Positions 46,955-56,490 of a stretch of DNA of 64,000 nucleotides are shown in pieces. The notes beneath the pieces are model-generated. The model was not told the DNA's origin. It ran no database searches and saw only the letters and a list, made by a program, of their open reading frames with translations. A program made the translations under genes and the position numbers. This DNA comes from JABDIP01 sp965212545 (GTDB lineage: Bacteria; Pseudomonadota; Alphaproteobacteria; DSM-16000; Inquilinaceae). The stretch covers positions 124,001 through 188,000 of the forward strand of contig CBDBVB010000006.1 in NCBI GenBank assembly GCA_965212545.1, given 5' to 3'. Within the stretch, counting starts at the first letter, position 1; the number at the start of each line of letters is the position of its first letter.

Positions 46955-49648
46955 ATGAGCGTTCGTAACCTGGATTTTCTGTTCAAGCCCCGCTCGATCG
47001 CGGTGATCGGGGCCAGCCGGGAGCCGCGCTCGATCGGCGCGGTCCTGACGCGAAACCTGCTGCAGGCCGGCTTCGACGGACCGGTGATGGCGGTCAATCC
47101 GCATGAGCGGTCGATCGAATCGATGCTGGTCTACAACAGCGTCGCCGATCTGCCGGAAACGCCCGATCTGGCGGTGATCTGCACCCCGGCGGCGACGGTT
47201 CCGCAGCTGATCGCGGAGCTCGGCGACCGCGGCACCAAGGCGGCCGTGGTCATCACCGCGGGCTTCGGCGAATGCGAAGGCGGCGAAGGCGGCCGCCTGA
47301 AGGAACAGATGCTGGCAGCGGCGCGGCCTCACCTGATGCGGATTGTCGGGCCCAACAGCGTCGGGGTAATGGCCCCGCCGAGCGGCGTGAACGCCAGCTT
47401 CGTGCATATGGCGCCGTTGAAGGGCAATATCGCCTTCGTCACCCAGTCCGGCGCCATGGCCACCTCGGTGGTCGACTGGGCGACCCATCGCGGCATCGGC
47501 TTCTCGCACATCGTCTCGCTTGGCAACATGGCCGATGTGGATTTCGGCGACATGCTGGACTATCTGGCGGCGGACCAGCACACCCGGTCGATCCTGCTCT
47601 ACATCGAAGCCGTCTCCGACGCCCGCAAATTCATGTCGGCCGGACGGGCGGCGGCGCGCAACAAGGCCGTGATCGTCATCAAGTCCGGGCGCAACGAGGC
47701 CGCGGCGCGCGCAGCGGCCTCGCACACCGGCGCACTGGCCGGATCCGACGCGGTCTACGACGCCGCCTTCCGCCGCGCCGGCATGCTGCGGGTCTACGAT
47801 CTGGCGGAGCTCTTCGACGCCCTTGAGAGCCTGGCCAGCGGACTGCGCATCGGCGGCGACCGGCTGGCCATCCTGACCAATGGCGGCGGCATCGGCGTTC
47901 TGGCGACAGAGTCCCTGGTCGACCATGGCGGCGTCCCAGCCGAGCTGTCGGAGACGACAATCGACACTCTGAACGCGGCGCTGCCGCCGATCTGGTCGCA
48001 TGGCAATCCGGTCGACATCATCGGCGATGCGACCGGCGAGCGGTACACGGCATCGCTGGAAGCGCTTCTCGCCGATCCCGGCAAGGATGCGGTCCTGGTG
48101 CTCAACTGCCCGACCGCGGTGGCCGACAGCCTGGAGGCCGCGCAGGCCGTCGTGTCGGTGCTCGAGAAGCACCGCCGCGCGCCGGTGCTGACCAGCTGGC
48201 TGGGCGAGGGGGCGGCATCGAAGGCCCGCCAACTGTTCGCCGAGAAGCGGATTCCGACCTACGAGACACCGGGCCAGGCGACCCGCGCGTTCATGCACGC
48301 CTTCGCCTATATGCGGAACCAGCAACTCCTGATGGAGACGCCGCCTTCGGTATCGGAAGGCTATGATCCTGACACGGGCGAGGCTTGCAGGCTCATGGAA
48401 GAAGCCCTGGCCGATGGCCGCGAGTGGCTGACCGAGCCCGAGGCAAAGGCCGTGCTGGCCGCCTATCAGATCCCGGTGGTCGAAACGCTGCGCGCCGAGA
48501 CCCCGGCAGAAGCCGCGAAGGCGGCGGAAAGCCTGGGCGGAACCGTGGCGCTGAAGATCCTGTCGTCCGAGATCACCCACAAATCCGATGTCGGCGGGGT
48601 CCGGCTCAACCTGCGCGATCCGGCGGCGGTTCAAGCCGCCGCTGAGGAAATGCTGGTGAATGTGGGTCTGGTCGAGCCCGATGCGGCGATCGACGGGTTC
48701 ACGGTGCAGCGCATGGCGCGGATCGGCGATGCCTATGAACTGATCGTGGGTATCGCCGACGATATGATCTTCGGGCCGGTGCTGCTGTTCGGGGCGGGCG
48801 GGACCGCGGTCGAGGTCCTGCAGGACAAGGCGATCGGCCTGCCGCCCCTCAACATGGTGCTGGCCCGCGACATGATCGGCCGCACCCGCGTCTCTCGCCA
48901 GTTGCAGGGATATCGCAATCGCCCGGCCGCCGATATCGATGAAATCGCCCTGACACTGACCAAGCTGTCGCGGCTGGCGACCGACTGCCGACAGCTCTAC
49001 GAACTGGACATCAATCCATTGCTGGCCGACCACGCGGGGGTTCTCGCGCTCGATGCGCGCATCCGGGTCCGGCAGCCGCCCGAGATCCGCCGGCTGTCGA
49101 TCCGGCCCTATCCCAGAGCGCTTGAGAAAACGCTGCAGCTCAAGGATGGCCGCGAAATCCTGCTGCGGCCGATTCGGCCCGAGGACGAGCCTGTCCTGCA
49201 GGACATGCTGGACCGCTCCACGCCTGAGGACGTCCGCCTGCGGTTCTTTGCTCCGCTGAAACGGCTGAGCCACCAGGCCGCGGCGCGGCTGACCCAGATC
49301 GACTACGACCGCGAGATGGCGCTGGTGGTCGAGGCGCCGGACCCGGAACTTGGCCGCAATACGATACTGGGCGTCGTGCGCATCGCCGCCGATCCGGACA
49401 ACGAGGCCGCCGAATTTGCGGTCATGGTACGCTCGGACCTGAAGGGTTACCGGCTGGGCCGCCACCTGATGACCGAAATCCTGGACTATGCCCGGACGCG
49501 CGGCATCGGCACCGTCTATGGTGAGGTTCTGCGGGAGAACCTGTCGATGCTGAAACTCGCCGACAGGCTGGGGTTCACCCGCGAGAACGATCCCGACGAC
49601 CCGGGTCTGGTCCTCGTCTCGCTCCGGCTGCGCGACGAGACGGGCTGA
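46955..49648 (+). CDS. Acyl-CoA synthetase (NDP-forming)-GNAT acetyltransferase, Pat/PatZ type
   Basis: An 897-residue protein. Domains in order: CoA-binding (RSIAVIGASREPRSIGAVL), succinyl-CoA-ligase-like (NSVGVMAPPSGVNASFVHMA, ILTNGGGIGVLATESL), ATP-grasp (LTEPEAKAVLAAYQIPVVET, ILSSEITHKSDVGGVRLN) and a C-terminal GNAT domain (about 735-890; LRPIRPEDEPVLQDML, LKGYRLGRHLMTEIL). This is the layout of the protein lysine acetyltransferase PatZ/Pat, which tunes acetyl-CoA synthetase and other enzymes. The catalytic His expected in active ADP-forming ligases falls at PPIWSHGNPVDIIGD, where it is uncertain. Acetate metabolism also fits the malic enzyme next door. Confidence 0.9.
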   Translation: MSVRNLDFLFKPRSIAVIGASREPRSIGAVLTRNLLQAGFDGPVMAVNPHERSIESMLVYNSVADLPETPDLAVICTPAATVPQLIAELGDRGTKAAVVITAGFGECEGGEGGRLKEQMLAAARPHLMRIVGPNSVGVMAPPSGVNASFVHMAPLKGNIAFVTQSGAMATSVVDWATHRGIGFSHIVSLGNMADVDFGDMLDYLAADQHTRSILLYIEAVSDARKFMSAGRAAARNKAVIVIKSGRNEAAARAAASHTGALAGSDAVYDAAFRRAGMLRVYDLAELFDALESLASGLRIGGDRLAILTNGGGIGVLATESLVDHGGVPAELSETTIDTLNAALPPIWSHGNPVDIIGDATGERYTASLEALLADPGKDAVLVLNCPTAVADSLEAAQAVVSVLEKHRRAPVLTSWLGEGAASKARQLFAEKRIPTYETPGQATRAFMHAFAYMRNQQLLMETPPSVSEGYDPDTGEACRLMEEALADGREWLTEPEAKAVLAAYQIPVVETLRAETPAEAAKAAESLGGTVALKILSSEITHKSDVGGVRLNLRDPAAVQAAAEEMLVNVGLVEPDAAIDGFTVQRMARIGDAYELIVGIADDMIFGPVLLFGAGGTAVEVLQDKAIGLPPLNMVLARDMIGRTRVSRQLQGYRNRPAADIDEIALTLTKLSRLATDCRQLYELDINPLLADHAGVLALDARIRVRQPPEIRRLSIRPYPRALEKTLQLKDGREILLRPIRPEDEPVLQDMLDRSTPEDVRLRFFAPLKRLSHQAAARLTQIDYDREMALVVEAPDPELGRNTILGVVRIAADPDNEAAEFAVMVRSDLKGYRLGRHLMTEILDYARTRGIGTVYGEVLRENLSMLKLADRLGFTRENDPDDPGLVLVSLRLRDETG

Positions 49649-49685
49649 CGGCGGCGGCAGCATCCAGGATCGCTTGGCCCCTCGG

Positions 49686-52019
49686 TCAACCCCGACCGGC
49701 GCGCCTCGCCCCTTGCCTGGACTTCGGTTCGGCCACTGCGACCGGCGCTTTGCCCCGGTCCGACTGGATGGCGTCGTGGGATGCGATCGCCGCGGCGGTC
49801 ACGATCTCGTTCACCGTGGCGCCCATCTGAACCACCTGGGCCGGCTTGTCCAAGCCGATCAACAGCGGGCCGACCAGGGTCGCGCCGCCCAGCTTCTGCA
49901 ACAGCTTGGCACCGATATTGGCCGCGTGCAGCGCCGGCATGATCAGCACATTGGCCGGGCCGGACAGCCGGCAGAACGGGTAGAGCCGCTGCTTCAGCTC
50001 GAAATCCAACGCCACCTCGGCGGTCATCTCGCCATCGTATTCGAAGTCGACGCCGCGCTCGTCCAGCAGCGCAATGGCGTCGCGCACATGCTGCGCCCGC
50101 TCGCGCATGGGCTGGCCGAAATTGGAGAAGGACAGCAGCGCCACCCTTGGTTCGTGGCCCATCAGCCGCGCATTCGTCGCGGTCTGGATGGCGATGTCGG
50201 CGAGCTGGACCGGGGTCGGGAACTCGTTGACGGTGGTATCGGCGATGAACACGGTGCGGCCGCGCAACACCAGGATCGACAGCCCGTAGAGCACATGGTC
50301 GGGTTGCGGATCGATGACCCGGGAGATTTCGTCGAAGCACACCGCGAATGCGCGGGTCAGGCCGGTCACCATGGCGTCCGCGTCGCCATTGGCCAGCATG
50401 CAGGCGGCGAAGATGTTGCGATCCTGGTTGACCATGCGCTGGCAGTCGCGCTGCAGGCTGCCGCGACGCTGCAACCGGTCGAACAGGAAATCGGCGTAGC
50501 GTTTGTTGTTCTTGCTGACCTTGGCATTGTGGATCTCAAGATCCTCGACATGCGCCAGGCCCGCCGCCTCCATCGTCTCGCGGATATGGGATTCGCGGCC
50601 GATCAGCACCGGCGTGCCGTAGCCGGCGCTGCGGAAGGCGATCGCGGCGCGGATCGCCCGCTCTTCCTCGCCCTCGGCAAAGACCACCCGTTTGGGCGAG
50701 GCCTGAACATTCTCGAACATCGAATGCAGGCTGGCGGCGGTCGGATCGAGCCGTGACAGCAATTCCTGGCGATAGGCCTCCATGTCTTCGATCGGTTTGC
50801 GCGCCACCTTGGACTTGATCGCCGCCTTGGCGACCGCGAGCGGGATCGCGGCGATCAGCCGCGGATCGAACGGCACCGGAATGATGTAGTCGGGACCGTA
50901 GCGCAGCCGCCGGCCGGAATAGGCGGCATCCACCTCATCGGGCACGTCCTCGCGCGCCAGCGCCGCCAGGGCTTCGGCCGCGGCGATCTTCATGTCGTCG
51001 TTGATGGTCCGCGCCCGCACGTCCAGCGCGCCGCGGAAGAGATACGGAAAGCCCAGCACATTGTTGATCTGGTTCGGATAATCCGACCGGCCGGTGGCCA
51101 CGATCGCATCGCTGCGCGCGTCCCGGGCATCCTCGGGCAGGATCTCCGGATCGGGATTGGCCAGGGCGAAGATGATCGGCTTGGCAGCCATCGACTTGAC
51201 CATCTCCTTGGTCATGGCGCCCTTGACGGAGACGCCCAGGAACACGTCGGCGCCGGCGACCGCGTCGGCCAGCGTCCGGCACGGCGTGTCGATGGCATGG
51301 GCCGACTTCCACTGATTCAGACCCTCGGTGCGGCCCTGATAGACGACGCCCTTGCTGTCGCACAGGATCGCGTTTTCATGCGGCAGGCCCATGGACTTGA
51401 TCAGTTCGACGCAGGCGATCGCAGCGGCCCCGGCGCCGTTGATCACCATCTTCACGTCTTTCAGCGACCGGCCGGTCAACTCCAGCGCGTTGATCAGCCC
51501 GGCGGCGGCGATGATCGCGGTGCCGTGCTGGTCGTCATGGAACACCGGGATGTTCATCAGCTCGCGCAGCCGGTCCTCGATGATGAAGCAGTCCGGCGCC
51601 TTGATGTCTTCCAGATTGATCCCGCCGAAGGTCGGCCCGAGGAAGCGCACGCAGTTGACGAACTCGTCGACGTCATGGGTATCGACCTCCAGATCGATGC
51701 CGTCGATGTCGGCGAAGCGCTTGAACAGCACCGCCTTGCCCTCCATCACCGGCTTGGAGGCCAGCGCCCCGAGATCGCCGAGACCGAGCACCGCGGAGCC
51801 GTTCGAGATCACCGCCACCACGTTGCCCTTGGCGGTGTAGTCGTACGCCAGACTCGGATCCTCGTTGATCTTCAGGCAGGGCGCGGCGACGCCGGGGGAA
51901 TAGGCCAGCGACAGGTCGCGCTGGGTGGTCAGCGGCTTGGTCGGCGTGACTTCCAGCTTGCCGGGCCGGCCACGGGCATGCAGATCGAGCGATTCCTTGT
52001 CGAACGACTTGCTGGCCAT
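49686..52019 (-). CDS. maeB: NADP-dependent malic enzyme with phosphotransacetylase-like domain
   Basis: A 777-residue MaeB-type enzyme converting malate to pyruvate and CO2 with NADP. N-terminal malic part (PLTTQRDLSLAYSPGVAAPC, VISNGSAVLGLGDLGALA, FGGINLEDIKAPDCF, PVFHDDQHGTAI), NAD-binding (NGAGAAAIACVELIKSMG), and a C-terminal 320-residue phosphotransacetylase-like domain (LPLAVAK to the end) that is regulatory and inactive in known MaeB. The ATG at 52019 is preferred over the longer frame. First in the common maeB-mutS-glnD order, though on the opposite strand to mutS. Confidence 0.96.
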   Translation of the reverse strand: MASKSFDKESLDLHARGRPGKLEVTPTKPLTTQRDLSLAYSPGVAAPCLKINEDPSLAYDYTAKGNVVAVISNGSAVLGLGDLGALASKPVMEGKAVLFKRFADIDGIDLEVDTHDVDEFVNCVRFLGPTFGGINLEDIKAPDCFIIEDRLRELMNIPVFHDDQHGTAIIAAAGLINALELTGRSLKDVKMVINGAGAAAIACVELIKSMGLPHENAILCDSKGVVYQGRTEGLNQWKSAHAIDTPCRTLADAVAGADVFLGVSVKGAMTKEMVKSMAAKPIIFALANPDPEILPEDARDARSDAIVATGRSDYPNQINNVLGFPYLFRGALDVRARTINDDMKIAAAEALAALAREDVPDEVDAAYSGRRLRYGPDYIIPVPFDPRLIAAIPLAVAKAAIKSKVARKPIEDMEAYRQELLSRLDPTAASLHSMFENVQASPKRVVFAEGEEERAIRAAIAFRSAGYGTPVLIGRESHIRETMEAAGLAHVEDLEIHNAKVSKNNKRYADFLFDRLQRRGSLQRDCQRMVNQDRNIFAACMLANGDADAMVTGLTRAFAVCFDEISRVIDPQPDHVLYGLSILVLRGRTVFIADTTVNEFPTPVQLADIAIQTATNARLMGHEPRVALLSFSNFGQPMRERAQHVRDAIALLDERGVDFEYDGEMTAEVALDFELKQRLYPFCRLSGPANVLIMPALHAANIGAKLLQKLGGATLVGPLLIGLDKPAQVVQMGATVNEIVTAAAIASHDAIQSDRGKAPVAVAEPKSRQGARRAGRG

Positions 52020-52096
52020 GGTTTTCCTCACCTTTGGGATAGCGGCGTTATCGTTGCCGCGATGGCGGTCAAGTGGGCAGGACGAGTGGCACCGCG

Positions 52097-52390
52097 TCAA
52101 CCCTGGAGGTCGGAGATTTCGTCCGCGTCGCGATCCGACCGGGTGGCGGCGCGACGCAACTCCCGCTTCACCTCCGCCGACAACTCGGTCCATGGGGTAT
52201 CCGACAAGGCACCGTAGAGCGCAAATAGCGCGACAATGGTGGTGCTGCGCGGATCGGCGAACTTCAGCCGACGGTAAGCGGCAAGCGGACCGATCCGACG
52301 CAGGTCGGCTTCATCGGCGATGCCCAGTTCCGCAAGGCGCCGCGCGGTCACCGGGCCGAGATCCCTCATCGCCGCAAGATTTCGACTCAT
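52097..52390 (-). CDS. TfoX C-terminal domain protein
   Basis: A 97-residue protein: MSRNLAAMRDLGPVTARRLA, then GIADEADLRRIGPLAAYRRL and VALFALYGALSDTPWTELSA. This is the helix-hairpin-helix-like C-terminal domain of TfoX/Sxy, here alone without the N-terminal domain. TfoX regulates competence in gamma-proteobacteria; stand-alone C-terminal forms are of unknown role. The start at 52390 is chosen by homology. It is 77 bp upstream of maeB on the same strand and divergent from the DUF1127 transcript. Confidence 0.85.
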   Translation of the reverse strand: MSRNLAAMRDLGPVTARRLAELGIADEADLRRIGPLAAYRRLKFADPRSTTIVALFALYGALSDTPWTELSAEVKRELRRAATRSDRDADEISDLQG

Positions 52391-52530
52391 GCGAATCTCA
52401 GAACTGTTCCCGATCTGCCGCAACGACGCAATTTTCGGGTGGCGGAGCGCTGCTTGGCGCAGTCAAATTGCAATCTGTGACCCCATGGCAACACCGATTC
52501 CGCTTTCACAACCCATGGGCGAACATCCGC

Positions 52531-52559
52531 TTGAGCGCCGGATCCGAAGTTCGTATCAT
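52531..52559 (+). promoter_or_regulatory. Candidate sigma70-type promoter for the DUF1127 transcript
   Basis: TTGAGC at 52531-52536 and TATCAT at 52554-52559 with a 17-base spacer. A start about seven bases later would leave the ribosome site GAGGAGGGG and the mini-ORF at 52594 in the leader. Confidence 0.5.
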
Positions 52560-52593
52560 GGTGAATATTCCTCTAATAGAGGAGGGGACTGCA

Positions 52594-52635
52594 ATGATGC
52601 ATCTTATCGACACACATATCGCCGGCGGCTGTTAA
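52594..52635 (+). CDS. 13-codon mini-ORF in the DUF1127 leader
   Basis: ATGATG at 52594 follows a very strong ribosome site (GAGGAGGGG, six bases before) and encodes MMHLIDTHIAGGC before a TAA. A longer frame from an ATG at 52558 overlaps the proposed promoter -10, so 52594 is preferred. The peptide is too short for a family call. Its place 244 bp ahead of the DUF1127 gene suggests a leader peptide that regulates downstream expression, or a small bioactive peptide. Two hairpins follow it. Confidence 0.5.
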   Translation: MMHLIDTHIAGGC

Positions 52636-52716
52636 GCCCGCGCCGACAGGCAGCCCTTTTGCGACCGGGCCATTGTGATCCCGTCGCGCTTACCAGGAAC
52701 CTGACGTCCTTCGCGC

Positions 52717-52776
52717 CGACCGCTTCGGTCGTGCGACCGCGTCTCTGCCACTAAGTCCCGCGGGCCGACGGCCCGC
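52717..52776 (+). other. Pair of GC-rich hairpins in the DUF1127 leader
   Basis: CGACCG/CGGTCG with loop CTT at 52717-52731, then GCGGGCC/GGCCCGC with loop GAC at 52760-52776. Neither has a T-tract. They lie between the mini-ORF and the DUF1127 gene and may act in attenuation or as RNA processing sites. The rest of 52391-52879 holds only the promoter and mini-ORF. Confidence 0.5.
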
Positions 52777-52879
52777 CTATCTCCACCCGCATCCGGGCGG
52801 CGTCCGCGCCGTCCGAATCCGCGCCGTTTGGCCATGCCAAGCGGCATTTCGACCACCGCCAAACCAAGGAGACGTCATC

Positions 52880-53050
52880 ATGTTGGTCATCTCATTCGCC
52901 CGCTTCGGACCGCGCATCCGGGATCTGTACGAGAGCTTTCTGCGCCAGGTGGCACGGTTCAGTGCACCTCGCCGACGGCCTCGCGGCAAACCCTTGCCGA
53001 TCTTCGGGCTGAGCCAGCATCTGCGACGCGACATCGGATTCGATCCGTGA
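52880..53050 (+). CDS. DUF1127 small protein
   Basis: A 56-residue basic protein with AAGGAGA before the ATG at 52880. Sequence marks: MLVISFARFGPRIRDLYESF, then LRQVARFSAPRRRPRG and the DUF1127 end LPIFGLSQHLRRDIGFDP. In alphaproteobacteria such Arg-rich small proteins bind RNA or affect phosphate, carbon and stress responses. A good hairpin terminator follows. The long leader with a mini-ORF suggests post-transcriptional control. Confidence 0.85.
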   Translation: MLVISFARFGPRIRDLYESFLRQVARFSAPRRRPRGKPLPIFGLSQHLRRDIGFDP

Positions 53051-53055
53051 GCGCA

Positions 53056-53086
53056 GCGGGGCGGTGTCATCGCGGCGCCGCCCCGC
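53056..53086 (+). terminator. GC hairpin after the DUF1127 gene
   Basis: GCGGGGCGG at 53056-53064 pairs perfectly with 53078-53086 across a 13-base loop, six bases after the stop. Only AATT follows rather than a full T-tract. Confidence 0.6.
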
Positions 53087-53163
53087 AATTCCCATCCTCA
53101 AACCGTGCGCTGTAACCGGCGACCTGCTATTGTCCGGCGGTCTCCAGAACCGGTCCATCCACC

Positions 53164-55844
53164 GTGCCCGACAGCGCCCCGAAGACGCCGGCCCAGCCTC
53201 CGGCCTCACCCATGATGAAGCAGTATCTGGAGGCCAAGGCGGCCTATCCGGATTGCCTGCTGTTCTTCCGCATGGGCGATTTCTACGAGCTGTTCATGGA
53301 GGACGCGGTCGCAGCCGCAAAGGCGCTCGACATCACCCTGACCAAGCGGGGCCGCCACGATGGCGACGACATCCCCATGGCCGGGGTCCCGGCGCATGCC
53401 CATGAGAGCTATCTGGCGCGGCTGATTCGCAAGGGTTTCCGGGTGGCCATCTGCGAGCAGGTCGAAGACCCGGCCGAGGCCCGAAAGCGCGGCGGCAAGA
53501 CTCTGGTGCGCCGCGACGTTGTGCGGGTGGTGACGCCCGGCACCGTGACCGAGGACAGCCTGCTGGAGGCCCGGTCGAACAATTTCCTGACCGCGTTGGC
53601 CCAGGCCGGGAGCGAGCTTGGCCTGGCCGCGGTCGACATCACCACCGGCGCACTGACCCTTGAACCGGTGACCGAAGACCGGCTGCCGGCGGCGCTGGCC
53701 CGGCTCGACCCGGGAGAGCTGCTGACCGCCGAGCGCGTAACCCAGACGCCGGCGCTGTTCGAGCTGTTCGGCGAGTGGCGTGAGCGGCTGACCGTGCAGC
53801 CGAACAGCCGCTTCGACAGCGAGAACGCCCGCAACCGTCTGCTGTCGCTCTACAAGGTCGGCACCCTGGACGCCTTCGGCCAATTCAGTCGGGCCGAGAT
53901 CGCCGCCGCCGGCGCCCTGATCGATTATATCGACCTCACCCAGAAGGGCCGGCTGCCACGGCTTTCGCCGCCGCGCCGCCTGGCCGACGGCGCGGTCATG
54001 GAGATCGATGCGGCGACCCGGCGCAATCTGGAGCTCTCGCGCACCCTGTCGGGCGAGCGCCAGGGCAGCCTGCTGGCGACCATCGACCGCACCGTCACCG
54101 GCGCCGGCGCGCGCTTGCTGGCAGCGCATCTCGCCGCCCCTCTGACCGACCCGGTCGCGATCGACAAGCGGCTCGACGCGGTCGGGTTCTTCGCCGAGCA
54201 GGACGGGCTGCGCGCCGATCTGCGCGGCCGGCTGCGCCGCTGTCCCGACCTGGAACGGGCGCTTGGCCGGCTGGTGCTCGGGCGCGGCGGACCGCGCGAT
54301 CTGGCGGCGATCCGCGATGGCCTGGCCCAGGCGGCATCGATCAAGGCGCTGTTGAAAGAGGGCGGGCTGACCCCGCCGCCGGCGCTGGTCCAGGATGCGG
54401 TCGCCGGGTTGGGCGACCACTCCGCCCTGTCGGATCGGCTGACCGCGGCGTTGGCAGCGGAACTGCCGGTGCTGACCAGGGACGGAGGCTTCATCGCCGC
54501 CGGCTTCGCCGAGGCGCTGGACGATTTCGGACCCTGCGCGACCAGTCGCGCAAGCTGATCGCCGAACTGCAGACCCGCTATGCGGACGCGACCGGCATCC
54601 CGGCCTGAAGATCCGCCACAACAACGTGCTGGGCTACTACATCGAGGCGACCCCGACCCATGCCGAAAAGCTGACCCGGCCGCCGCACGATGCGACCTTC
54701 ATCCACCGCCAGACCCTGGCCAGCGCCGTGCGCTTTTCCAGCGCCGAGCTCACGGAGCTGCAAGGCGCCATCGGCGAGGCGGCGGACAAGGCCCTGGCTC
54801 TGGAACTCGAGCTGTTCGCGGAGCTGGTCGGGGAGGTCACCCGGCACGGCGACGCCATCGCCGAGACGGCGTGGGCACTGGCCGCGCTGGATGTCGCCGC
54901 GGCCCATGCCGATCTGGCGGTCGACCGGCGCTATGTGCGGCCGACGGTCAATGACGGACACCGGCCTGGATATCCGGGGCGGCCGCCATCCGGTGGTCGA
55001 GGCGGCGATCGCCCGGACCGGCGACGGCGGCGACTTCATCGCCAATGACTGCGCCCTGCTGCCGGACAACCGGCTGTGGCTGCTGACCGGGCCGAACATG
55101 GCCGGCAAATCGACCTTCCTGCGCCAGAACGCCCTGATCGCCATCATGGCCCAGATGGGCGCCTTCGTGCCGGCGGATGCGGCGGAGATCGGCATCGTCG
55201 ATCGCCTGTTCAGCCGGGTCGGGGCGTCCGACGATCTGGCGCGCGGCCACTCGACCTTCATGGTCGAGATGGTCGAGGCGGCGGCGATCCTCAATCAGGC
55301 CGGCCGGCGATCGCTGGTGATCCTGGACGAGATCGGTCGCGGCACCGCCACCTTCGACGGGCTGTCGATCGCCTGGGCGGCGGTCGAGCACCTGCACGAG
55401 GTCAATGGCTGTCGCGCCCTGTTCGCCACCCATTATCACGAGCTGACGGCGCTTGCCGCCAAGCTGTCTGCGCTGTCCTGCCATTGCATGCGGGTCAAGG
55501 AATGGCAGGGCGATATCGTCTTCCTGCATGAGGTGGCAGCCGGCTCGGCCGACCGGTCCTACGGCATCCATGTCGCAAGGCTGGCCGGCCTGCCAGACGC
55601 CGCCATCACCCGCGCCACCGAAGTCCTGGAGGCCCTTGAGCAGGGCGAGCAGGGTCGTAGCGTCGCGACCCTGGCTGACGACCTGCCGCTGTTCAGCGCC
55701 GCGCGCCGGCCGCCGACGGCGCAGGCCGAAGCCGGGCCCTCGGCCGTGGAATCGGCCCTCGCGGACATCAATCCCGATGAGTTGACGCCGAGGGATGCCT
55801 TGGACCTGCTCTACGCTCTCAGGGCCAAGCTGGGCGAGTCCTGA
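53164..55844 (+). CDS. mutS: DNA mismatch repair protein MutS, three frameshifts
   Basis: MutS recognises mismatches. From a GTG at 53164: the mismatch-binding Phe motif is in RMGDFYELFMEDA; connector and lever regions follow. The frame fails near 54528 (one C missing before GGACC), again near 54602 (one G missing in CCCGGCC), and once more near 54957, where the frame moves back by one. Joined, it continues LKIRHNNVLGYYIEATP, then the ATPase domain GPNMAGKSTFLRQN, DEIGRGTATFDGLSIAWA and HVARLAGLP. Corrected length is about 893 residues, normal for the family. All domains are intact, so these are probably sequence errors; if real, the strain would be a mutator. Confidence 0.92.
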
Positions 55845-55897
55845 CCGACATCCGGCGGTTGCACCCAGGCGCCGTTCCCGGCGCAATTCCCGCGTTC

Positions 55898-55926
55898 TTG
55901 CCGAATCTTCCGGATTCGGTGATAAA
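55898..55926 (+). promoter_or_regulatory. Candidate promoter for the HTH protein gene
   Basis: TTGCCG at 55898-55903 and GATAAA at 55921-55926, 17 bases apart, only 9 bases before the ATG at 55936. If used, the mRNA would be nearly leaderless. The same -10 hexamer is seen at 499. Confidence 0.35.
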
Positions 55927-55935
55927 TCTGTTGCC

Positions 55936-56391
55936 ATGACCAGCCCTGAAACCGGGGCCGAAGCCGCTGCGGATGGCGAGGCCGGAACCGATATCATCAC
56001 CGCCGCGCGCCTTCTCGGCGTCCAGGTCGAGACCCTGCGCAAGCGCCTGCAACGGGGCAGCGTCAAGGGATTCAAGGCCGATGACGGCACCTGGCGGGTC
56101 ATATTGGACCAGGAGACGCAGCAACGGGCAAAGACGGCGCACGATGTCGAGCAGGCCACCATCGAGGTCCTGCTGGCCGAAGTCGCCGCACTGCGCCAGC
56201 AATCATCGCAGCTGGCCGAGGAGACCCGGCAGACCGCCGCGCTGCTGACCGAAACCCGCGATTCAGTTGCCGCCCTGCACCGGCTGATCGAATCGCTGCA
56301 GCACCCGGATGGCGAGGCCGGACGCGACGACCAGCTTCGGCCGGTCATGTTGGCGGTGCTGGATTATCTGCACAAATCCAAACCCGGCTGA
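55936..56391 (+). CDS. Helix-turn-helix/coiled-coil protein of unknown function
   Basis: A 151-residue acidic protein. Residues 20-55 (TDIITAARLLGVQVETLRKR, then GSVKGFKADDGTWRVIL) form a MerR/excisionase-like helix-turn-helix. Residues 60-115 are a heptad-rich coiled coil (VEQATIEVLLAEVAALRQQS). The C-terminal part, RDDQLRPVMLAVLDYLH, is short and charged. It sits between mutS and glnD on the same strand. A DNA-binding or cell-organisation role is suggested by the domains only. Confidence 0.7.
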   Translation: MTSPETGAEAAADGEAGTDIITAARLLGVQVETLRKRLQRGSVKGFKADDGTWRVILDQETQQRAKTAHDVEQATIEVLLAEVAALRQQSSQLAEETRQTAALLTETRDSVAALHRLIESLQHPDGEAGRDDQLRPVMLAVLDYLHKSKPG

Positions 56392-56490
56392 CCCCCGCTG
56401 CGCGCAGCCATATATGGACGTACCGGCGGTGGCGGCGTAACTCTCTGCAGCGTCCGGCTTCTGCGGAGCCGGCGCCATGGAGTGACTGCG

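Noticed and set aside
46634..49663. A 1009-codon open frame antisense to the PatZ-type gene
   Set aside because: Same GC shadow effect; composition is rich in Arg, His, Gln and Asp, typical of reverse frames, with no domain.
53206..54624. A 472-codon open frame antisense to mutS
   Set aside because: GC-driven shadow with no domain; mutS is clear on the other strand.
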